Source: Arbacia lixula
Taxonomy: Eukaryota > Echinodermata > Echinoidea > Arbacioida > Arbaciidae
Assembly: GCA_963669155.1 (NCBI GenBank)
Contig: OZ022580.1
Span: 16,328,797-16,392,796, forward strand
Reading direction: 5' to 3'
Length of the DNA stretch: 64,000 bases
Part shown: piece by piece, positions 22,601-35,399 of the stretch
How the letters are laid out: each line of letters begins with the position of its first letter
Position numbering within the stretch: position 1 is the first letter of the stretch
Program-made: the position numbers and the translations under genes
The notes under the pieces: model-generated
What the model was told of the DNA's origin: nothing
Seen by the model: the letters and a program-made list of their open reading frames with translations, nothing else
The model's database searches: none

Positions 22601-25600
22601 GTAGCCTGCTATTCTTGTCACCTGTTTTGAGATGGTTCCTTTATTAGAGGTTGAATATCGCCAATTGCTATGTCGGGTAAGCACATTACGTAACATCTCC
22701 TTTTGAAATGATATATTAATCAACTGCTTATCCTAATGAAAAAGGGAAAGGTCATAGAGACCAAACTTGCTCCAGAGCTAACTACGAACTGGTGTATTGA
22801 CACATCACTCAAATATGGGTTATTGGTATTCTTAGATTATACCCAGCATTCCCTACATACGGCCAAAATCTGAACAAGAAGTATTCATTTTGATGTGAGA
22901 TATTCAATCTAACATGATGTGGTGTTGCACTGATGTCAATGCATGTGATAGACACAGTTTGCTCATTTACAAGAAAAAGTATCTTTTGTTAGTTGCTTCC
23001 TTTTGTCAGAGTAGGGCAGTAGGCCTATTATAATGAGCATTTTCGCGGCATGAACTTCCCCACTCACCAAATGGTTCCAATAAGAAATAATATATCTTTG
23101 ACTTTAACCGTGCGACAGCCTGACCATATGGCTCTCTACGTGAAGTCTGAGAAATATTATCATCTTTAAATGTTTAATTCATTAGCCGTTCTCGAAACAA
23201 AAAGGGGTAGGAAGTCTGCATGGGCTCGCATGCTTTTTTTAATGAAATAATCATCTAAATATCATCGTCCCTGACATAGATGAGACTTATATCTACCTGT
23301 GCATGAGGTCTTGTATAATCACGTCATTCAGAGAGAGTCATAAGAATCAATATTCAGTCATGATACAACTAAATTATAGATAAGATATGACAGTGTGTGA
23401 AAAAAGATAATCTGCTTGATTACAATCTTGAATTAATCAAATAATTTTGCTTTGATCGTACATGGGGAAGATCAAACGTTTGTGTGTATAGATGGAAGCT
23501 AAATTGTTGAATTCTTTCACTTATTGTAACCTGCCAAACTCAAAGTACCATCAGTTTTCTCTGTACAACCCTCGTTGGCTGTTCTGGCCATTTCACAGTT
23601 GATATTAATTCATACGTCTAACTTTCAAGAAATGTTTTTCCCCACTTGAAACAACCCGTGAGAATCAATTGAGCAGTGTATATACTAACACGGAGGTACA
23701 GACAGCAATATAAGTAATCACATTTTAAAAACATTTATCTTTAAAGTAAGGGCATTGTTTTTTACCCGATCTGGGCCGTGTTGCATATATAATTTCAACT
23801 TTTTAAATTTCAATTTTAACTTACCATTAATAGTGATTTCCATGGCAACAGCAGTAAAGCTGAAAGCCCATGGGCTGCATGCTACCATGGTAGATACCAT
23901 GAATGCTTATAGTTACAACAACTGAAAATATATATACAACAGGCTCCCGGTCCAAATATTCACTGTCGCGTCTTTCAAGCAGACGAGCCTTTTCGCCCGG
24001 TTGGTCGTGAGAACCTGATACTTCAACCAGACATTGTACAAATATGAGCAACCATTTGCACCATGTTCATATGATATCATAGATATTAGCTCTGCCGGGC
24101 CTGGAGGGGCAAAAACACGGGTGAAAGGGGGTGCGGGTCAAAGGTCGGGTGTTGAGCGGAACTCTCATCACCCCTGAACACGAAATGATCCGCAATGTCG
24201 TGAATATGGCCGCGGGGATTTTTAAAAGTTAATCTGAACTGATCTAGCGTGACTTTAACTTATATTGTCCGATATTTTGAGACATTTTGACATTCGAGCA
24301 GAGGGTGCTATGGCTGCGTGAAATACTGATGGTTTTTGATGTGGGGGGGGGGGGGGGGGCATGGGGGCATTGATCCTAAAGCGTGATTTCATGACATTGG
24401 ACGACATCATAAACTGCACATTAGTTTAAGATGTGCGCGCCATACCCCATTCGTCATCATGGTTGATTGCAACGTTTATTATTTTAACGTATAAAACTTT
24501 CACTTGATATTAATTATATATCAAGCCATTCTCTACTGAGACTGTTTTTCCCACCCAGATACTAAGTAGCATGGCTCTCATACAATCTACTGTTCGGATA
24601 ATAGACAACAAGCTATGAATAATTTTCGGATACGTTATGGGCCCAATTAATTCACAATAATCTGGTTACTGTACTTTCATGGCAAATTTTAACATTCTAA
24701 CGGGACCAGGGTATAAACTTTCACTTGATATTAGTTATATATTAAGCGGTTCTGTACTGAGCCGGAATATATGTGGGCTGTTTTCCCCGCTCAGATACTA
24801 AGTAGTGTGACTTCCATACAATCTGCTGTCCGGATAATAGACCTCGAATACCTTATACGACCTAACCTTTGCTTACTGCAGTTCCATGGGAAATCTGAAC
24901 ATCCTAAAGCCAGAAAATGCAACATGCAACGAGTTAAGTTCTCCGTCTTAAACACGTGGAAATGAAACAAAACGGGGAAACAAATAGAATATTAATGAAG
25001 ACAAACAACCTCTCATGCATAAAGTTGACCCTGGGATGTGATGTGGCACATTTCAGCACAATTATTCTGACTTATCTCATGAAATGGTGATTTACACAAT
25101 ATGAATATTCTTGTCAAGTTTTAAATACATGTATTAATTTTATGATGTGTGAATGTATATGCGAAAGCTTATTGGGTGCCGTGATCGAGTGAGACAACAG
25201 CACTATGATTTACCACTTTATGTTTTGGCTTTACGTTCAACAAAGCAGCAATATGCCTGTAAACGTGCTTAGAAGGTTCATGCCGAAATATACAGTTCGT
25301 CTTTCTTTTTTACCTTTTCAAAAGTGTTTAGATAACAGTTTTTACAGTCCCGTCGAGTTAATATACTTAGCTGTCATACTTAAACATGTTAAGGTGAATC
25401 TAGTCAGAGAAGATTTTACGTTTCTGTTTCGTTAACTTCGCGCCAATCCAAGAAAAAAAAATATCCGCTTGCACGCATCGTCTTCAATAACGCATTGATT
25501 GTTTGCAAACAATAAAAAACTTCGAAACTATTCAATTTACATATTGTAAATATGCGGGTTTTTCCACGTAAAGGCACCTTTATAGAGTTAAAATGCCCGA

Positions 25601-28600
25601 AAGTATCGATTATACAGTTTATTTGAAATGATATTTTATCATAACCCAAGGAACAAGAACAAAACAAAATAAATATAACTCAATAGCAAAAGCGAACACT
25701 TTCTTCTTTTCTTTTGTAGAGCATAATCAAAACACACACACACACACACACGCGCGCGCGCACCCACACACACGCACACATACATACACACACATACACG
25801 TGTACACACGCAACGCACACGCACACGAACACATATACACACACACGCACACAGACAAACATTTATCATTGCGAATCATCATCATATCAAGTCAAGTGGA
25901 ATGACGCACATATTTGTTGTAGAGGAGTTCCTTTAAGTTACATCGACTGAGAAGTGTATAAAATAAAACATGTTACACTTAACAATCATTCGTTTTTGTC
26001 GAGATGAAACAGAGCTGTCTAGAGCATGAAGAGGAAGGAAACTAAGTACTAGTATTGGAAACTAAACCTACCGCATCAAATAATGATTGTTAGGTGACTG
26101 CAATGAACACAGGTGATTAACCAAACCAAACATTGAACAACCGGAAAGATTGCGGCAAGTGAGAATGGAATTGAAACTCCACTGTAATTAGTTACGTTGA
26201 TCTCAAGTGGTGTGTAACAGTGCCAACTTTTCAAGCGTTTTGTTGACCCATGTAATGGATATAGCAAAGGATGTTTGAAGCAAACATAAGTATGGTTGCT
26301 TTGTTCCTTAGATGGATAGTTATGATACATGTAATATGATATGGGTGTTTGTATGCATTGCTCATTGGAATCTATTTCATGAACACAGAGCATTCTTGCG
26401 TGACAATGCGATGCGTTGTGTTTCTACTTTTACACGTGCCGTTAGACCGCGTACGTATGCATACTGACCGCAGCCGCTGACGGGTCTTGTTCATGTAATG
26501 CAAACATTTGCTGCTATTAAAAGACACAAAAGGCGGGAAGGGCGGCAAGCGGTCCTCTAATCGCATGGTGTCTGTAGCTCCCTGGATCTAAATAACAAGA
26601 TAAAAAAAGTCTGACAAACACGTTTTATGTGTATCAAACTTGTGAAAATAGTCTATAACAGTGAAATCATAGGAACGCTGCAGCCTTTGGCAATGATACC
26701 GTGACATTGATTATGGTATTACTGTATTGTTTTGTTTGAAGATTGCTGCACATACTTACATGACATTCATTACCTTACAATTTAAACCAAAGACTTTTGG
26801 GTCGAAACTTCCTTGTCCGTTTAAAGGATATGTCATGCTGTTGACACTAGGGGTAGGGGACCTAACTGTATTCATCTTATCTTACCTCTAGATGGAAACG
26901 CTAACAAACACACGACCACAACGCCTATCCGGTAAACATTGCCAAAGTTATCTCCATGTCACGTCAGGAATGTTTCATGACAATTGCTGCCTTGCCATGG
27001 TGTTTGGGTGTTCTGATAGATAAGGGCCGTTTTGAGGGGGATGTCAATATCTTATTCTGTATCTTAATTTCCACCCTAAAGGTCGCATAAATTATAAACC
27101 AATCTCCGAGCAATATGTGAAAGACCGAGAACTGTTGGGTGAACAGTCATAACGTCTTCCACGAGTTTTATGTTATTTTCAAAGTGTATACACAATTGCA
27201 TTTATGAGCTATATTTTGTAGCCATTTTATTGGCACTATGGCAAATGTGTTCTTATCTCATGAAACGAATGTACCATCAGGTTAATAATTAAACACACTC
27301 CTTTAGTTCACGCACATAATATTTTTGCAAGACACACCCAGATACCTTTTTTGTAGTAATCCCTCATTCCCCCCATTTATTCTGGTATTAACTAGTAATG
27401 GCTGTATCTGTGCGATATAATTAAGTTCCTCTTCAAACAGTCAGTGCATGTTGGAGCTTTTATGTCTCAAAGTGCATTTCAGGACATTATTGTATTACAT
27501 TTATTAACGCGTTCCCCTTCATTTAATGTATACAATGAGATAATTTGGTAAATAGAACTGGCGAATTCAATGTAAACTTTACGTTGTTAATATCCAACGG
27601 GATATGTAATTGAGTTGTTATAGAAATGAAAATTTTCTGCATTTGTACCGCAACACAGCACTGTTTTTCAAGTTGTTGATAGGCACAATACTACACTATG
27701 GCATGAATATAACACGATGGATTTCAAAGTTTGAAGGTTGGAGCTAAAATATAATCATACCGACGAGTGTTGGGTTGCTCTCGAGCTCCCCGACAAACGG
27801 CCCGGCGACCCTTCCACGAGGTCTGCTATATCACATAGCAACCACAAATTATGGCCTTGTGTGTATGCCGTAACCCTGGAACAATGTTAGTTGCAATAAA
27901 AGAATAACTGCAATATCACGCGTTTATATAATATATGCATGCAGCTAGAATATACGGAAACTAGCATCTGTAGAACAGATTACCCCTTTCCCAGAAAAAC
28001 GGATACATCGAGTTTCCTGTCAACTTGATAAGCTTGATCGAATAGTATTGGTATCCTATGCGATTTTATTACTCACCGTCTTCAAAAATTTTGAAGGGAA
28101 TTATGCAGGAAAAGATCAAGATAGTTAATCTAATCACTGATAATAACACAAGTGATACTATTGATCATACTGAGGTGTAGTAATAACCCAGAATATCAAC
28201 TTTAATATCAACTTCTTAGAAAGAAAACAATTGTGATCGATCGCAACTACAGACTTGCGATCGATATGTCATACCTGTACATGAGAGATTTAACTTGCTA
28301 TATAATCCGATTAATTGCAAGTCTTTGGGGCCCTGATTAAATTACATACCATAAAAATGACTGACGTTGGGTTCAAAGCTTTATCTTACATATCAGGACA
28401 ATGAGCCAATCCACTACACCACTCCACTGACGGTTGTATGGGCGTGATATAATCTGATATATTTTGTCAATATACATATATTATATTGTATACAGTTGTA
28501 ATGAACTCATGTGTTTGATGTTTGACCATTAAAGAAAACCGAATATAAGATATATGTTCGTGTTTCTACTCCTTTATGCGCCATTGAGGTATTTTCGCAC

Positions 28601-31600
28601 TGCAGAAAAGGGGGTTCATAACAGTAATAGTTATCCTAATCCTCTTAATTTTCTGACAGCGATGGAAATGGAGACGGTGACCATGTTCATCACGGACCTA
28701 CCTCCAACTTCTACCCGGACGCCCCCTCCCCCTCCTCCCCCTACATCCCCACCCCCTCCTCCTACCTTCACTACGCCCGAACCACCTCCACCGACCACGC
28801 GCTTGCCCCCTCCTCCCCCGCCCCCCTCGCCGCCACCACCCCCGCCGTCATCCATGGAGCCGCCGTCGACCTCCGCTCCGCCCACGGAGAGACCAACGAC
28901 GATGCGGATGTTCACGACCACCGTCGCGATGCCGACCACACCGACGGAGCCGAAGGTGGTGCCGTCCGACCCCACTGCCATCGACAACGGGTTGATCGGC
29001 ATTCTGCTCAACGTAGCAGTAGAAGAAGTATGAAGAAATATGGTTATGTAACTTCTCGTATTCGGTGCGTTAACACACGTCTGCAATGATGATGAAAAAG
29101 TCAAAATTTCAAAGTAATTCAAATTGATCTGGGTCCTTTCTCCTTTCTGACCAAGCCGATAATACATTAATGCACCTCGCACGTGACGTCATAAAATCAA
29201 AACTTTAAAATCGAATAACTTTCCTTTCCTTTGACCGATTTTCGTCAAACGTTCACTGATATGTTTATTTCATGTGTCTCCTTTTATTGAAACAAAAATA
29301 ATTTCAGTGTGAACTACCCCTTTAAGTTTGATTGTATGGCGCGTAAACATGCTCTCTCATTCCATTTCACTGCCCCTAGTTTGATCCGGATAACTTCGGG
29401 CAGGTGATAGCAAGTGAGGTCAACCGATACTGCTCTGAGAACAACGGGGCATGTAAGGGCGGGACCAAAACGGTCACGTAAGTATCATAGTTACACCCCC
29501 ACCTGCTCCTATTGCCCTCTTTTTAAATCATTAGTTTACTCTCCTTGCATTTCTCTCTTTTCTCGCTTTTTTCATCTCTCCTTCTTGCACTCTCTTAACC
29601 CCTCACCCTTTTCCTTCTCTTCCTTGCTCTTTTTTCATGCCCTATAGCTCACCCTCCTCTCGCTATTCTCTGCTCTCTCTCTCTCTTAACCCACTCGTCC
29701 CCCTCTCTCTGGCTCTCAACACTTCACCCTTCTCTCTTTCCTTTTTGCTCTCTTTCTTAATCCCTTACCTTTCTCTTTCTTTTCCTTGCTCTCTCTTACA
29801 CCCTCACTCTTCTCTCTTTCTCCCTTTTTTAACCCCCCTTCTTTCTCTCGCTCTCGCTATCTTTATTTCTCCCCTCCCCTTTCTCCTTTTCATTTTCTCT
29901 CATCACCTTTTTATCCCTCTCCCTTCGCCCTTCCCTTCAGAATATTTTTTGTTATACATCTTCGTTTATCACGTTTATTCTTCTTCAAATCTTCGAGTAT
30001 TAGTTTTGTGACATGTAAGCTCTTCGCGTCTGATTTATTTTTTACAATTTAGTACAGAAGTGTGACTCTGAGCATGTTGTGAAGACAATCAGTTGTAAAC
30101 TACGAGAATAGAGCGAACAGCAGTGACCATAGCGGGGACTCTTCTTGGCAGTGCCCGGCACTAGCCCGCTAGACGGTGTCAGAAGCCGGCGTAACAGTAT
30201 TAACAGTGGATATGACGACACCATTTCGCTACTGCATTGCTCTGTCAGTCATATTGAAACATACTTTGCATTTGTAAAATACGATGTTATTTGATGAAAC
30301 TCGATGCAAATGCTGACGTGTTAATATATTGTGGGTATTTACTACGCAATTAACCATCACAGAGCCTCAGATGTGGTGATCGTAAAAATCGAGGCGTTCA
30401 CCGAACTCTCGTCCCAGCAGGCTGGCGGTTCGAGACGCAAGCTGCTGGCCACCCAAACCCTGGTCGAGTACTACGTCAAGAGCCCAACCCTTTCCAGTGA
30501 CGTCATGCTGACCACGGAGGAGCAGCGGAAGTTCCTAGAAGACAAGGACGTCGCAGCCAATCTCGAGGTAAAACATAAAACACCGCAGGAGTAGCTCAGT
30601 CGGGACTTTCCCAAGATGATTTCGTTATCGAAAAAAAATAGACATATCAAATCAGTTGAGCATAATGAATGGTAAGTACCGCTTTAGAATAGCGTCTCAA
30701 ACAGGTCTGTTGGCGCATTCTTGCGGGGCTGATGAGAGGGCTGAGCTGCTCTGTATAATTTACTTCCTATCAGTTTTTTTTATTTCAGCTGCATTTATTC
30801 AACACTGCGACCTAACGCATTCAACACCATTTGGGGGAAATTACTCTATACCCATTTCTGTAATTGCTCAAATCCCCCCTCCCCCCCCCAAAAAAAAATA
30901 TCGTATCTTTATAAACGACGATATCAATTCATATTAAATTCAATCAATTCGAGACAAATATGTGGCTCGAGGCTATGACTTAAAGAACAATGTCTTAGAA
31001 ATCACAAAAGATGCATCAGATGAAAGTGGGGATATATCATGCATAATTATCAATTTGTTTTATGTCGTCTTAGTGATTTGTGCCATCCGCATCATCGGTA
31101 ATAATTTTTCAATTGCAAAATGATCACTAAATTTTCAAAATTGTAAAAGGCTTGTATCGGACTTTTGTTCTTCAAATCGGAGTTTGATTAAAAATGTTAT
31201 GCTTAACCATGGAATGTAGAACTATCATGCATAGCTTTCATTTAGGATTGAAATAAAGGGTAAACCAACAAATTTTAATCTTTGCTCATGAAAAAAGTCT
31301 GGTCGTGCATGAGTTCAACACCATGTTTTGTCAGGAAATTAAGCTTTTCACCCCCCCCCCTGCCAGGAGTCGATCGGCTTTGCGGGCATCGCCCCTGGCT
31401 TCCAGGAGCCATACGTCCAGCAGGGGCTGGAGGGATGGGAGATAGCACTCATCGTGATCGGGGCCGTAGCCGCTGCAGCCATCTTCATCGGAGCAATTCT
31501 CCTCGGCATGAACAAGAAGTAAGTAGATCGAGTGCGTCTCTGAGATGGAGAAGGGGTGTGATAGGTACAATTAGGGTTAAATCTGAGTAGGTGGGGGTGG

Positions 31601-32765
31601 TGAGGAGGAGGAGGAGGAGGAGGGAGGGGGGGGAGGGGTTATGGTCAGCAGGGGCTGGAGGGGTGGGAGATCACACCCATCTTTATCGGAGCCATTCTCC
31701 TCGGCATGAACATGAAGTAAATAGATCGATTGTGTCTTTGAGATGAAGTAGGGATGTGTGAGGTACAATTAAAGTTTAATCTGAGTAGGTGGTGGTGGTA
31801 AGGGGGGGGGGGGGGGTTATGATCAGCAAGGATTAGAAGGGTGGGAGATCGCACCCATCTTCATCGGAGCCATTCTCCTCGGCATGAACAAGAAGTGAGT
31901 AGTCAGAGTGCGTCTCTGAGAGGGGAGAAAGAGGCAAGAGAGGGGGTTCTGGTCAGCACGCGGGGGGGGGGGGGGGATGGTGGAGTAGCCAGAGTCATCG
32001 ATCATTACACCTATGTTCAGATGGCTCCGTGGCAGGGAGGGATAATATATGGGGGGGGGGGGGGGGGGGGACTCTATTCTCTGCATTGATAATCAATTCC
32101 TTCAATTAAATCAATATACCTTCCAATGTTTTGACCCAAATAATTTGAATAACATGCCACTTGTGGATGATTTCACCATGAATATACACAAACAGTGCAG
32201 AACAACTCGTTGTCTGGTGAACAAACGATTAAGGAACGAATCTCATCAGAAACACCAGAGACCATGAAATTCTTTTTTTTTTAAAAAGTGTGGCCCAAAA
32301 TGTACGCATTCAAGACTCAGTGTTTCGGTCGGTGTTGTTTAACCATCGTAAGGACATGGGGAAATACACTCACCATGGACCAGCCAATAAATTTATTTCA
32401 CGGTTTCCGCGGAATTTCCCCAGCAAAAAACAGGCGCAGCAGAAGGATTTGGAACTGCAGGAGACGATGCCCATCAAGGAACATATGAGCGAGCCGGCCA
32501 AGACACAGCCGGGCAATGACTACACCGCCATCGCCAACGGCTCCGACGTCCCCAAGAAGAAGCTTCCTGTTGACGAGATCAACGTCTCCACACAGGTAGG
32601 GATGAAAACGCCTAGCCCATTTCCATTTCTTTATTACTGGAATTGTCCACCTCTTTCTCTCACAGTTTTTGGTTCTTTCTCTGTGTCTCAATCTACCCGC
32701 TACTTTCCGCTTCGATTGTTTAATCTCTATTTCTCTCTCTCTCTCTCCCTCTTTCTCTCTCCCCC

Positions 32766-32815
<50 letters not shown>

Positions 32816-34953
32816 ATTCTCTTTCTCTATCTCTCTCTCTCTTTCTCTTTTTACCCTTTCACTCTCTTTTCATCTCTCTCTATAGGCAATAGCGCTCTCT
32901 GTTTTTTAACAGTGTATAGAAAATCTCCAATCACCCTCCCAATGGTGTCTTTATTCACGCATGTAGACCCCAAGTTACATGAAGAACATACAATCACAAT
33001 ATAGGTATATGATCTTTTTTTAATAATTCAGTATTATTTTCAGGGTGTTAATGAAAAATTGCTTTAAACATTTTAACTTTCAGAAATCAGATAAGGAAAT
33101 ATAAAATACAAGAATGGTAAGACGCGGTTTTCTCTTCGTCAGGTGAGATACAAGGACATAGTTGAGGAGACGGGATACGAACCCTCCAAGAAGGCACCGA
33201 CCACGGAAGAAGAGTTGAAACCGATACCGAACGGAGGAGGGACATCGATGGTTGTGACTGCCGAGATTTCATCCTCTTCGTCGTCCTCCACTTCGTCTCA
33301 GCACGAGGCCGAACTTGTGGCGGTAAGCGTTCGCAGAATAGTGTTGTCTAAAGTAATGAGTTATGAACAATACCACTGCCAGTACAAATAATTTGCATAA
33401 TTGAGTATTTCTGAAAATTTGAAATGATTGGAAGGAAAAACCGTATACGTCGCCATGTCATATCATTCAATGCCCCTCATCATTTTACTTTCATATGGGG
33501 TATATATGCCAAATATATGCCAAATGCATTTGTTAATGATAGATTCACATTATTGCACGTATTATAGTTTATCATTATGCAGAGATATATATCAATGGAT
33601 AAAGCTTGGATATACATGGAATGTTGATGCAAAGACAGATTCAGAACAACACATAGGTCGGGAGGTATATAGAAAGATACATGAATTCCTATATACGTAT
33701 AGGAAGGCGAGATAAAAGAATGTATTGCATGAACGTATCTTGTCAATGGATACGTACATGTGTAAACATGCACACACACATATAGAGAGCTTGATAGGCC
33801 GTGGTTGTACCGAGCAACCACAAACAGACACACTTGATTACACACAAATGCTGAAAAACACTGACATAATTATAATTTCTATCTATCCATGCAGACGGCC
33901 GACGATTCCCAAGAGATTCCACCCACTTACGAAACACCTGCTGCTTCATCAGCCGAACAGCCGAGTAAATCCGAGGGCGAGCCGAAGAAGGTCGAAGATG
34001 ACGTAGCCGAGGCGGTCGGCGAGTTGGATAATCTCATTGCTGACCAAACAGGGTAAGACGAATTATATTTGTATGCATTACTTTTTGACGCATAACGGAG
34101 ATATATTGATATATAAACATAGTGGAGATACGTATATTCTCAAAAAACGTGAAAGGAGAACAGAAATACAAGTACCATGGATTAAAAGATAAACAAATGG
34201 ATATGCATAGATAATAACATTATAGATTAGAAGACAGATACAAAAATTTACAAAGAGGTTAACCGAAACATTATATTGATATCAAAGAAAAAGTGAAATA
34301 CATGTATCACGAGTGTCACTTGGATAAATAGGGATATAGATACATTCCAAGCAAATAATACAACATGATACGCCCGGTTAGAGAGAAACTGATTACGAGG
34401 TAAAGGAATATACCCGTAGTAGATTAGAATATGAAAATGTCAAGAAAAGTCAAAGATTTGACAAAAAAAGGAGAATATGAATACGAATATGATAATATTA
34501 AAGGAAGAACAGATATGTAGATAAAGAATATACGAATAAAAATAAAGGATTTTGATGTAAGAGAGTGGAATAGTGAAGATTTGGGAGTCTATAATTATAG
34601 CAGCGTCGTTCTATTGTAACCACATGTATCATACAAGCTTTGAAATCAAACGAAACCTGAATATGCGATGTAAGCATAACGTTACTGTGATCTGAAAGGG
34701 TTCGTAATCCTTTCCACAACGATCTATTACCTTTAACATTTTTAAAGACAGCATGAACACTTGAGTTTACCTTTCATAAAGATCAATCGTATCAAACACA
34801 GTCTAACATAGTACTTTAAAGATACGAAACCAACCTCCCTATTTATCTTTTTCTTTCTTCCTCTACAGAGAAAACGAGCATGCCTACGAAAACCCCTCTT
34901 TCACTGCCAACACTGAAGTTGATGAGATGGGAGTCGAGAAAACATCCTTGTGA
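19688..34953 (+). CDS. Unrecognised type I membrane protein with Pro-rich stalk and PPxY/YENPSF tail
   Basis: Nine coding exons join in phase to 500 residues: 19688-19772, 28660-29027, 29380-29477, 30363-30567, 31367-31518, 32424-32595, 33143-33322, 33895-34052 and 34869-34953 (TGA). Residues 1-21 are a signal peptide (WSIVIVLLSIYG core). About 45-105 is a Pro/Thr-rich, mucin-like stalk. About 150-275 is a folded-looking juxtamembrane domain with two Cys (NRYC, GACKGG) and FDPDNFGQVIASEVN; its position suggests a SEA-like module, but I cannot confirm that. The TM helix is about 278-299 (IALIVIGAVAAAAIFIGAIL) followed by basic MNKNKK. The 200-residue tail has PPTY (429-432), a WW-domain ligand, and YENPSF (479-484), close to the YENPTY endocytosis/PTB signal of APP-type proteins. 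Adhesion or receptor-like roles are inference; I recognise no specific family. Intron 1 is 8.9 kb. Confidence 0.75.
20189..20435. mobile_element. MITE with TGCCCTACTCTGAGAAAAGGAAGCAA-type ends, short form
   Basis: Terminal inverted repeats TGCCCTACTCTGAGAAAAGG and its near complement CTTTTGTCAGAGTAGGGCA bound 247 bp. The inner sequence (CATTCCCTACATACGGCC, GATATTCAATCTAACATG) recurs at 22840-22920. Lies in intron 1 of the membrane-protein gene. Confidence 0.75.
22250..22313. repeat. Short dispersed palindromic repeat (CTTTGTGTGCC family), partial
   Basis: Contains CACAAGTAATACACACAAG, CCCCATAGGG and GGTACACAAAGGG, the inverted form of the boxes at 4735-4821. It abuts the MITE at 22328. Confidence 0.45.
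22328..23018. mobile_element. Longer relative of the 20189-20435 MITE
   Basis: The right 200 bp is about 90% identical by eye to the right part of 20189-20435, including the TTGCTTCCTTTTGTCAGAG terminus. The left end reads TGCCTTCCTCTGGCAAAAGG. The extra 440 bp has no ORF. Confidence 0.65.
24341..24359. repeat. Poly-G run
   Basis: Uninterrupted G run in intron 1 of the membrane-protein gene. Confidence 0.9.
24483..24843 (+). repeat. Two-copy tandem repeat (about 125 bp units with 100 bp between)
   Basis: Units at about 24483-24606 and 24711-24843 share AAACTTTCACTTGATATTA, GTTTTTCCC.C.CAGATACT, AAGTAG and CAATCTGCTGTCCGGATAATAGAC-like strings. Non-coding. Confidence 0.65.
25733..25860. repeat. 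(CA)n microsatellite, imperfect
   Basis: CA array with CG and TA interruptions. Confidence 0.95.
29180..29325. mobile_element. Truncated right end of the TTAAAGGGATA MITE family
   Basis: Contains GTGACGTCATAAAATC, TTTTCGTCAAACGTTCACTG and CATGTGTCTCCTTTTATTG, then GTGTGAACTACCCCTTTAA. It lies in intron 2 of the membrane-protein gene, about 50 bp upstream of its exon 3. Confidence 0.65.
31640..31930 (+). repeat. Two damaged tandem copies of the TM exon and its donor
   Basis: Units starting at about 31645 and 31825 repeat the end of exon 5 (AGCAGGGGCTGGAGGG, CTCCTCGGCATGAACA) plus the first 70-100 bp of intron 5. Both lack the same in-frame 30 bp of the TM helix, so one was copied from the other after the deletion. 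The reading frame continues to GAAGT. They are probably silent, but GT donor-like ends remain. Confidence 0.75.
31797..32070. repeat. Three poly-G runs in intron 5
   Basis: G runs at about 31801-31817, 31961-31976 and 32051-32070. These are G-quadruplex-prone and likely to vary in length. Confidence 0.85.
32730..32885. repeat. (CT)n-rich tract in intron 6
   Basis: Pyrimidine tract with pure CT cores. It is upstream of exon 7 but 260 bp away. Confidence 0.9.
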
Positions 34954-35351
34954 AAATGACCCTGACAAGGCAACTTGTAGCCAATACCATGAATAATGAC
35001 CGACGCTTTTTTTTTTTACTCATTGTAGATCATTACACATCCTCTTTTTAACGATGTGATAATTTTTTTTAGAAGAGACATATTATACTATGATCATGCA
35101 AGTGTGTCTTTGAAGTTGATTTTTTTTTCAAGTGTGATTTAAATATGTATGAATTGTTGGACGATATTTGTCCGTTTCTAATCTTACATTGTATTGCATA
35201 ATTTGCAGGTTCAACAATAGCCTATGTCGATTCATTTTTGATTCATTCTAAATTTTTCATGAAACATGTGACGCGGACACGTCTGATTTTATGTCAAACG
35301 AGTAACGCATTACATCAATGATCATATTTATTAAACAACTAACATTACTAC

Positions 35352-35357
35352 AATAAA
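35352..35357 (+). terminator. Candidate polyadenylation hexamer of the membrane-protein gene
   Basis: AATAAA about 400 bp after the stop codon at 34951-34953, in AT-rich sequence. It is the first clear canonical hexamer I see on this strand. Confidence 0.45.
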
Positions 35358-35399
35358 GTATAATACAATAATGTTCAACACGTAGTGCAAATACTTGAA

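Larger units (their letters stand above)
19773..28659 (+). other. 8.9-kb first intron of the membrane-protein gene
   Basis: Bounded by a phase-1 GTAAGT donor and a TTCTGACAG acceptor. It holds two related MITEs, a tandem repeat, a poly-G run and a CA array; I found no exon-like open frame with good borders. Long first introns commonly carry enhancers, but none can be named here. Confidence 0.55.

Noticed and set aside
28631..29182. 183-codon Gly/Val-rich minus-strand frame
   Set aside because: It is the shadow of the proline-rich coding exon on the plus strand, which has proper borders and phase.
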